DNA of 64,000 nucleotides from an uncultured Bacteroidota bacterium. Lineage in GTDB: Bacteria; Bacteroidota; Bacteroidia; Chitinophagales; Chitinophagaceae. Numbering within the stretch: position 1 is the stretch's first letter; every line of letters starts with the position of its first letter. Of the stretch, positions 18,097 to 25,700 are shown in pieces. A model generated the notes under the pieces. It was not told the DNA's origin, did no database searches, and saw only the letters and a list, made by a program, of their open reading frames with translations. The position numbers were made by a program, and so were the translations under genes. Location of the stretch: positions 1 to 64,000 of the forward strand of contig CAILLK010000127.1 in assembly GCA_903835005.1 (NCBI GenBank), written 5' to 3'.

Positions 18097-18720
18097 ATGA
18101 ATTTCCTCGAATTCAGAAAAAACATGCTTCCATTCAAGGTCTTTTCTACAAAAGATATAGCTAAGCGTTTTCCCGATTTCGACTCACGCAGGCTGTTTGA
18201 GTGGCAGGAGAAAGGATACATTCAAAAGCTGATCAACAAATGGTATTTATTAACTGAAACGGAAAAGAGTGAGTATCTGTATTTCCGGATCAGCAACAGC
18301 ATTGTTAAGCCTTCTTATGTTTCCATGGAGACAGCACTATCGTGGTACAATCTTATTCCGGAGTCTGTATTTTCTATACAGACCATCACCACCAGGAAAT
18401 CACAGCATTATGAAACGGTGGCAGGAAATTATAATTGCAGGAGCGTGAAACCATCTGCTTTTTTCGGTTATACCGTACTCCGCGAAAGTGATTTGCCGAT
18501 ACTGCTCGCCGAAAAAGAAAAAGCGATACTTGATTATCTTTACCTTACCACCGGTATTAGAAGCAAGGAAGATATAGCTGCCCTGAGGTTGAATATTGAA
18601 GAAACAAAAGACATTGACTGGCAAAAGTTTGACCATTATGCAGGGGCATTAAACAGTAAGTCGCTCAACCGGCGGATTGAGTTTTTTAAATCAATTATAG
18701 CAGATGATGTTGCTGAGTGA
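18097..18720 (+). CDS. AbiEi-like antitoxin of a type IV toxin-antitoxin system
   Basis: 207 aa from ATG 18097. The N-terminal winged helix (VFSTKDIAKRFPDFDSRRLFEWQEKGYIQKL, then NKWYLL) is the AbiEi-type DNA-binding domain. The C-terminal part holds SYVSMETALSWYNLIPESV, TITTRK and LLAEKEKAILDYLYL, the pattern of AbiEi_4/transcriptional-regulator antitoxins. It should repress its own promoter and neutralise the downstream nucleotidyltransferase toxin without stable protein contact, as in known type IV systems. It overlaps the toxin gene by 17 nt, so the two are translationally linked. Confidence 0.82.
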   Translation: MNFLEFRKNMLPFKVFSTKDIAKRFPDFDSRRLFEWQEKGYIQKLINKWYLLTETEKSEYLYFRISNSIVKPSYVSMETALSWYNLIPESVFSIQTITTRKSQHYETVAGNYNCRSVKPSAFFGYTVLRESDLPILLAEKEKAILDYLYLTTGIRSKEDIAALRLNIEETKDIDWQKFDHYAGALNSKSLNRRIEFFKSIIADDVAE

Positions 18721-19483
18721 AATAGCGAAAAGTTACCCGGATCATCTGAAGGGATTCAGGCAGTTTATTTTGCGTGAGTACCTGCAGCATAAGCTGCTGC
18801 AAATAACATTTGACAGCGAATATGCCAGCCAGCTCTGCTTTCTGGGAGGCACCTGCCTTCGGATTGTTCATGGCAACGCCCGGTTTTCGGAAGAGCTCGA
18901 TTTTGACAATACAGGATTAGACGAACCTGCATTCACATCCATAGCTGAATTAATAAAAAAGCAGTTTGAACTGGAAGGGTATGAGGTGGAAATGAAGACT
19001 GTATTTAAGGGCGCATACCATTGCTACATCCGGTTTCCGGAGTTGCTGTTTAAGGAAGGGTTGTCGGGATACCAGGAAGAGAAAATATTGATTCAACTGG
19101 ATACCGAACCGCAGCATTTTGAATTTGCACCGGAAAGGTATATCCTCAACAGGTTTGATGTTTTTACACAAATAAACATTACGCCATTGGATATTCTGCT
19201 TGCTCAGAAATTTTATGCCATTCTGAACAGGACAAGAAATAAAGGCCGGGATTTTTTTGATGTGGTATTTCTTTTATCTCTGGTCGATAAGCCCAACTAT
19301 GATTACCTGAGGCAAAAAGTGAAAATTGGAACGCCGGAGGCATTAAAGGAGGCTGTACTCGCACGCTGTGCAGCAATAAATATGCAGGAAATGGCGAAGG
19401 ATGTGCAACCGTTTTTGTTTAACCCGGCAGATGCAAGAAAGGTGACACTATTTAGCAAGATAATCCGTCAGCATAAGCTTTGA
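18704..19483 (+). CDS. AbiEii/AbiGii-family nucleotidyltransferase toxin
   Basis: 259 aa. The DNA-polymerase-beta-like nucleotidyltransferase signature is present: FLGGTCLRIVHGNARFSEELDFD (GGT 48-50, the two metal Asp residues 66 and 68), followed by ITPLDILLAQKFYAILNRTRNKGRDFFDVVFLL, the conserved lysine and D-F/D-V block of the AbiEii family. Here the usual SxDLDF reads SEELDFD, with the catalytic Asp pair retained. Related toxins add nucleotides to tRNA acceptor ends. The start codon is either of two adjacent ATGs (18704 or 18707) inside the antitoxin gene. Confidence 0.85.
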   Translation: MMLLSEIAKSYPDHLKGFRQFILREYLQHKLLQITFDSEYASQLCFLGGTCLRIVHGNARFSEELDFDNTGLDEPAFTSIAELIKKQFELEGYEVEMKTVFKGAYHCYIRFPELLFKEGLSGYQEEKILIQLDTEPQHFEFAPERYILNRFDVFTQINITPLDILLAQKFYAILNRTRNKGRDFFDVVFLLSLVDKPNYDYLRQKVKIGTPEALKEAVLARCAAINMQEMAKDVQPFLFNPADARKVTLFSKIIRQHKL

Positions 19484-19571
19484 GAGTCGAGGTTATGAGT
19501 TGTAGAGTGGGGCAAATAATTTACGTTACTGCATTAATATCGGCATTAAGGACCAAGAATACAATGGCTGC

Positions 19572-20177
19572 ATGAAACTTATCCCGTTACTTTTTTTTAA
19601 ATGTTGCATTCTTCTTGCGGTTGCAACAGGCTGCAGTCGGGCACACGAAGACGGCCAGATACAAAAAGCTGTAAGCACAATACTGGCATCTTCCGACCGG
19701 GTGCAGCTTTGCGGGGTTTGGCGGGATGCTGGTAATCCCTGGTTGCCCTATAAATTAATTTTAAAACCAGACAGCAGTTTTATGTTTACGAGGGAGGGCT
19801 GCTATGAATACAGTTTTACTGTCGGGCATTGGCAGGTTGATGGGCGGAATGTTACCCTGACAAGTGAGGATTCGTTCAGTGCTTCTGGGCTTAAACCTGA
19901 AAAGGAAGCACATGATACCGATGCGAAACCTGCACCCGTTAAAAGTGCCGGAATGGTGGTCTGGACCATTGATACAGCTCAATTGAATAAAATATCGAAC
20001 GGCTATAAATATAATATCAGTCTCTTTGATACGTTCAGAATATATTTAGAAAATACACGTTTCAGACTGGAGAACGACACATTAAACCCGGCCACGGATG
20101 CCGGCTATCTGTCGAACACCCGTTTTATAAAGAATAAAACCTTTTTTCCATTTACCTTTGAGCCTGAAATACGATAA
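19572..20177 (+). CDS. Lipoprotein of unknown function
   Basis: 201 aa with a hydrophobic signal and lipobox (LAVATGC, Cys 21), so lipid-anchored. The body has a lipocalin-like opening (LCGVWRDAGNPWLPYKLILKPDSSFMFT, then FTVGHWQVDGRNVTLTS), which resembles small beta-barrel lipoproteins that compare residual activity, but no family is certain. The stop is 3 nt before the cystathionine-lyase-family gene, so the two are one transcription unit, although a functional link is not obvious. Confidence 0.72.
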   Translation: MKLIPLLFFKCCILLAVATGCSRAHEDGQIQKAVSTILASSDRVQLCGVWRDAGNPWLPYKLILKPDSSFMFTREGCYEYSFTVGHWQVDGRNVTLTSEDSFSASGLKPEKEAHDTDAKPAPVKSAGMVVWTIDTAQLNKISNGYKYNISLFDTFRIYLENTRFRLENDTLNPATDAGYLSNTRFIKNKTFFPFTFEPEIR

Positions 20178-20180
20178 CTC

Positions 20181-21335
20181 ATGTCTGATAAAAATTACAA
20201 GCTCAATACCAAACTGATACATGCCGGTGTGCATCCCGACCCTACTACCGGGGCCATAATGACACCTATCTACCAGACCTCTACCTATGTGCAGGCAGGG
20301 CCCGGCGATCATAAGGGTTATGAATATGCCCGCACACAAAATCCCACCCGTAATGTGCTGCAGAATGCGCTTGCAGCAATTGAGAACGGAAAATTTGGCC
20401 TTTGTTTCGGTAGCGGTATGGCGGCAACGGATGCGGTTATTAAGCTGCTGGCTCCCGGAGATGAAGTAATTGTATCGAATGATCTTTATGGTGGTACTTA
20501 TCGGGTAATGACAAAGGTATTTGCCAACTACGGAATAAAATTTCATTTCATTGGCATGCAGGATGCCGGCAACATTACCGGCTACATCAACGCCAACACG
20601 AAGATGGTGTGGATTGAAACCCCTACTAATCCGTTGCTGAATGTAATTGATATTGCAGCCTCAGCGGCAATTTGCAAAGCTCATAACCTGATCCTTGTTT
20701 GCGATAATACATTTGCTTCACCGTATCTGCAGACCCCACTGGACCTGGGAGCCGATATCGTGCTTCACTCTGCGACCAAGTACCTGGGCGGCCACAGCGA
20801 TGTGGTACATGGCGCTCTTATAATGAATGATGCGGGGCTGGAAGAACGCCTGCGTTTTATACAAAACAGCTGCGGCGCGGTGCCCGGCCCGCAGGATTGC
20901 TTCCTTGTATTGCGTGGCATTAAAACCTTGCATGTGCGTATGCAGCGGCATTGCGAGAATGGCAAGGCTATAGCTCATTATCTGCGCAACCACCCCAAAG
21001 TAGGCAAGGTATTGTGGGTAGGTTTTGAAGACCATCCCAACCACCATATTGCTGCAAAGCAAATGCGCGGCTATGGTGGAATGATCTCCTTCACCCTGAA
21101 GAATGACCACCTGGACGAAGCGCTTGTTGTGCTGAAAAAAACACAATTATTTGCACTTGCAGAATCCTTGGGCGGTGTAGAATCATTGATAGGCCACCCG
21201 GCCACTATGACTCATGCCTCTATACCCAGGGAAGACAGGATAAAGAACGGACTTGTTGATTCATTGATCCGGCTTAGTGTAGGCATAGAAGACATTGATG
21301 ACCTGATAGCTGATCTGGAGCAGGCGATCGGGTAA
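20181..21335 (+). CDS. Cys/Met-metabolism PLP enzyme (cystathionine gamma-synthase/lyase type)
   Basis: 384 aa. PLP-dependent enzyme of trans-sulfuration: either joining an activated homoserine with cysteine to cystathionine or splitting cystathionine. Family marks: GYEYARTQNPTRN, FGSGMAA, NDLYGGTYR, WIETPTNPLL, Asp 175 in VCDNTFASPYLQ, and the Schiff-base Lys 200 in LHSATKYLGGHSD. The ending SLGGVESLIGHPATMTHAS plus LIRLSVGIED is intact. Sequence alone does not separate synthase from lyase. A bidirectional terminator follows. No SAM riboswitch or Met box is visible in the 3-nt gap upstream. Confidence 0.93.
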   Translation: MSDKNYKLNTKLIHAGVHPDPTTGAIMTPIYQTSTYVQAGPGDHKGYEYARTQNPTRNVLQNALAAIENGKFGLCFGSGMAATDAVIKLLAPGDEVIVSNDLYGGTYRVMTKVFANYGIKFHFIGMQDAGNITGYINANTKMVWIETPTNPLLNVIDIAASAAICKAHNLILVCDNTFASPYLQTPLDLGADIVLHSATKYLGGHSDVVHGALIMNDAGLEERLRFIQNSCGAVPGPQDCFLVLRGIKTLHVRMQRHCENGKAIAHYLRNHPKVGKVLWVGFEDHPNHHIAAKQMRGYGGMISFTLKNDHLDEALVVLKKTQLFALAESLGGVESLIGHPATMTHASIPREDRIKNGLVDSLIRLSVGIEDIDDLIADLEQAIG

Positions 21336-21395
21336 AATGTTTTATCAGGAACCGGGAGCTGATAAAACAATAATAGGAGATCAACAATTAATAAA

Positions 21396-21432
21396 CAAAA
21401 CAGGCTGTCTTAAAAAGACAGCCTGCTGCATT
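21396..21432. terminator. Bidirectional Rho-independent terminator
   Basis: CAGGCTGTCT (21401-21410), loop TAAAA, AGACAGCCTG (21416-21425), a perfect 10-bp stem. T-rich sequence follows on the minus strand (TTTTGTTTATT) and a shorter T run on the plus strand. It separates the convergent PLP-enzyme and T9SS genes. Confidence 0.85.
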
Positions 21433-21450
21433 TTAAAGAAAGCTAATCAA

Positions 21451-22674
21451 TTATTCAACTACTATCTTCCCTACATACTTTCCATGTTCTATTGTTGCTG
21501 AAATTAAATAAATACCTGCCGGGGTATCCAGTTTTATTTCATTCTTTTTGTTGGTTGTCGTGGTCAGTTCATATACTTTTTCGCCAGTCATGTTTGAGAT
21601 TACAACCGCAGCCGGCTCCTCCTTATCTGTGTTTATTGTTACACTGAAATTACCATCAGTCGCTGGATTCGGAGAAATGACCAGCTCTTCAGGCCTGGCA
21701 GTCAAGCTTTTTACAGAAAGCTTATTGCAGTCTGTATCCGAAAGAACTTGTATTCCTTTGGTCGCCGTTGCAGTACCACAACTATTGGTTACCGAGTAAG
21801 TCATAATGGCCAGGCCGGCAGCGACTCCGGTTACAGTGCCTGAGCCGGAGACAATGGTTGCTACTGTGGCATCGCTGCTCGACCAGTTCCCGCAGCAGGA
21901 ATCACTGGTACAGGTGATGCTCGCCGCAATACATACAAAATCATTTGCTGTAACTGTGCCGGCATGAGGTGCAGGATTTACAGTAACTGAGGTGCTGATT
22001 GCACACCCGAATGAATTCGTAAATGTAATATTGGCGGTTCCCACTGACAATCCGGTAATGTTACCGGAAGTGCCCAGTGAAATTACAAGCGGCGCATCGG
22101 TACCCCAGATGCCGGTGCCAGCCTCAAAAAGCGAGTCGGCAATACCCTGGCAATAGGTGCCTGATGTAGCAATGGCGACAGGAACTGGATTAACAGTAAC
22201 TATAGCTGTGCGCGAACAGCCATTGGGACCGGTATAGGTTATACCCACCGTATCGGCGGATATACCTGTCACCATGCCAGTGCTGTCTGATACCATAGCG
22301 ACAAAACTATTATTGCTGCTCCATAGGCCTCCTGCTGTTACATCTGCCAATGTAATTGCCTGGTCTACGCAAACGGATGTGGTACCTGTAATTACCGCAG
22401 GCAACGGATTTACGGTTACTGTTACCGATGATGACCCACCTCCGGGATAATAATAGGTAATCAGGGCAGTGCCAGGAGCTACACCCATAATATTTCCAGA
22501 AAAGCTGTCGATGGTAGCAATAGAAGTTGCCCCGCTTACCCAAATACCGCCAAAAGATGTATCAGTCAGGGCAGATACCGATCCGGGACAGATATTCAGA
22601 TTTCCTGTAATCGGCATTGCAAATGCGCCTGTTGCGCTTATTGCCGATAAAATGATTAAAATTATCTTTTTCAT
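21451..22674 (-). CDS. T9SS-secreted protein with Big_2/Ig-like repeats
   Basis: 407 aa. Signal peptide (MKKIILIILSAISATGAFA), about four Ig-like units of the form GIWVSG..SIATIDSFSGNIMGVAPGTALITYYY and VNPLPAVITGTTSVC, each closing in a TVNP linker, and a T9SS type A sorting domain in the last 75 or so residues (ISPNPATDGNFSVTI, GEKVYEL, GIYLISATIEHGKYVGKIVVE). The protein should be exported by T9SS and attached to the surface, most likely as an adhesin or matrix component. It sits 105 nt downstream of the giant paralogue on the same strand and looks like a short version of it. Confidence 0.87.
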   Translation of the reverse strand: MKKIILIILSAISATGAFAMPITGNLNICPGSVSALTDTSFGGIWVSGATSIATIDSFSGNIMGVAPGTALITYYYPGGGSSSVTVTVNPLPAVITGTTSVCVDQAITLADVTAGGLWSSNNSFVAMVSDSTGMVTGISADTVGITYTGPNGCSRTAIVTVNPVPVAIATSGTYCQGIADSLFEAGTGIWGTDAPLVISLGTSGNITGLSVGTANITFTNSFGCAISTSVTVNPAPHAGTVTANDFVCIAASITCTSDSCCGNWSSSDATVATIVSGSGTVTGVAAGLAIMTYSVTNSCGTATATKGIQVLSDTDCNKLSVKSLTARPEELVISPNPATDGNFSVTINTDKEEPAAVVISNMTGEKVYELTTTTNKKNEIKLDTPAGIYLISATIEHGKYVGKIVVE

Positions 22675-22779
22675 AAATATTTTTTTTAAGATTGATTTTC
22701 AAATTACTTACTGATCAGACCATAAAATATTTGGGGTGGCAATTGGGTAATATGCACCAATTGCCACCTGCAAATACGC

Positions 22780-25700
22780 CTATTGAATCACCACTTTAGA
22801 TGAATAACTACCGTTAGCTGTTGTCACGCTTACGATGTAAATTCCGGGAGCGTTGTTAATTTCCATCAGATTCACCTTGTTGGTAACAGAGGTGAGCTTC
22901 TTCACTGTCTGGCCGAGAATGTTGGCAACCTTAATCTCAGCGGCTTCATCTCTGTCCGACAAGAGGTTTACGGTAAAATTCCCTTCATTCGGATTTGGAT
23001 AAACCTGCAATTCAGGACCAGTAACCAAAACATCTTCGCCATCGCCAGATGCGCGGCCACCCTTATGTATGCATGGATTTACGGTAACAACCGTGGTCGC
23101 AGTTGCTGAGAAGCAAACATTATGCACAGTGTAGGTGATAGAGCACAAACGGGGGAAAAAGCTGTAACCGGTAGCAATTGCGTGCGTTCCTGTAAACGAA
23201 AAGATGGAACACGAAGAACCGTATACGCCGCCAGGGTCGCCGCCTGTGTTGATGATATTGGTACCAACGGGGCCGTAACACAACGGGTTCGGAGATGCTG
23301 TTATTGTTCCGGCATTCGGATATCCGATCACGTCTATGTAATTGGTGGCTGACACACACCCGTACACGCTCTTGTAGTATATACCGGTCCAGCCCGGAGT
23401 GGTTCCCTTAACACTGGTAATCCAGCCGCCCGGAGGTAACGGAGTTATGCCTCCTCCCAAAGATATGGTGTACCAGCCACCGAACACCGGCGATGCGGAG
23501 TATGGGATTGTGGAACCCAGGCAAACCGTTGTTCCGCCGCTTATAACCGGACTCGGATTGACGGTTACAGCCCCAAAAACAATACAGCCGTTTTTATTGT
23601 AGGTGATGTATTCGGTGCAAGGCCCCGAAACACCGGTTAACACGCCGGCCGGCGTAATGCTTGCACAACCCGAAGATAAACTGAATGTTCCTCCGGCAGG
23701 GTTTACAGTACAGGTTACTGAAGCACCAACGCAAACATTTGCCGGTAAGTTAATCGTTGGTATCGGATTGATGGTTACTGTAACCTGTCCGGAACAGCCG
23801 TATGAATTGGTGAAGTAGAACGTCTCTGGTCCGGGACTCATGGCATTCACACCATTGTTCAGGGCAGTTGGCGAAATCGGGGTAGCATGCCCCAGGCCGG
23901 AAGTAGTCCAGGTGCCGGGACCCGGCGTTGCATGAAGCGTATTTACATAAGATTCAAGATTACAGTAGCTGAACTGTGTAGCCCAGACAGTTGGCGTCGG
24001 GTTGTTGGTTACAGTATAAGTACTGGTACATCCTGAGCCCGATGTATAGGTAATTGTAGCAGAACATGGCGTTGTAATACTACCCGCACCACTGCAAACA
24101 CCGGTCAAAGGATTTACAGACACACAAGAAGGATTGCTGCTGGTCCATGACCCTCCGGAGCAGGATACAGACAATGCAATTGAACTGCCGGAGCAGACAG
24201 TATGCGGATTTACAACCGGTCCGGTAATAGTGCATACCGGATTAACCGTTACCGGAACGGTTACCGAACAGCCGCCGGCTGAATAAGTAACCGAACCCAC
24301 ACATGGTGCGAACAACCCGGTTACTACCCTCGATGAAGTGGTTCCCACAGGTGTCATATTTACGCATGGGGTGCTGGTCCATGTACCACCTGAAGGCGTG
24401 GGGTTAAGGGTAGCCGAGGTCCCCGCACATATTGTCACAGGATCGGGGGACACCGAAGGTATGGCCAGAACGTTTACAGTAAAAGAAGCTGGACAGCCTG
24501 AAGTAGTAGTATAACTGATTACGGTATAGCCGGGAGCTGCACCAGTAAACAAGCCGCTCATCAAATTTATCGGCCCTACCGAAGGGGTACTGCTTAACCA
24601 GGTGCCACCCGTACAAGGTGCCGCACTGTAGATATATGTACTGCCGGTACATAGAGTAGCTGGCCCGGCTATAGGACATACCGCATTCACCGTAACATTG
24701 TAAGTAGTGATACATCCTGCAGCAGAAGTATAGCTTATAGTAACTACACCTGATCCTACGCCATGAACAATGCCAGTGCAGCTAACTGTAGCCACAGAAG
24801 CATCACTGCTGCTCCAGGGGCAAGGCGGAGCGGGGCTGCAGGAAGTAGTTAATGTCAGATTATTGCCAACGCATATAGATGTGGCTGATCCGGATATCGG
24901 GCACGGGGCAATCGGAGCTGAAGTTACAGATCCCGACATATTACTGGTGCAACCAATGGAATTAGTTGCTTTTATGGTATAAGTACACGGGCCGCATTCA
25001 GGGCCAAAATCCAGGGCGCTTCCGGTTCCTGCCAGCACCGGAGTTACCAATGTAGAGCCACATGATAATTGGTAATTGACCCCAGTCTGGGAGCAACCTA
25101 AGAATACATGAGGGCAAGCATTAGGGCACGGGCCACCTGTGCAATAGCTGCCACCGCCGGTTACGGAACATACAGCAGGTAAAGCATCTACTGTAACTGT
25201 CATATAGGTACTGCAGCCGATATCGGATACATGCGTAATTGTAACTGTTCCACCTGAAATTCCAGTCACAACACCGGTACACGAGCCTACAGTTGCAACA
25301 CTTGGATTGCTGCTGCTCCAGGTGCAACTGCTGCAGCTGCTTAATGTAGCAGTTCCGCCGGCACAAATGTGATTGTTGCCGGTTATCTCACAGCCTGCGC
25401 AGCAACAGGGTACTGCTTTGGTTTCATTTACTATTAATGAACCGGCATCATGGGTTGATTTAATAGTACCAACGACATTAAGTCCGGCAGAATTTGGCGA
25501 TATATCGGTGCCTCCTGAAGGATGTGAATAATTATAAACATCAACATTCAGATAGTGGATACCAGCTGTCAAATAAAGAGTTGTGCTGGCAGTATGAAAA
25601 GAAGCAGCTGCGCAATCAGCTCCCACAGGATAAGAGTAAAATGAAGCGCCACCGTCAATATTAGTTGCCGCAATGTAGTTGTCAAACGCCAATTGCAGGT

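Noticed and set aside
20100-20181. SAM riboswitch or Met-regulated leader before the PLP enzyme
   Set aside because: The gene begins 3 nt after a lipoprotein stop; no room and no riboswitch-like structure.
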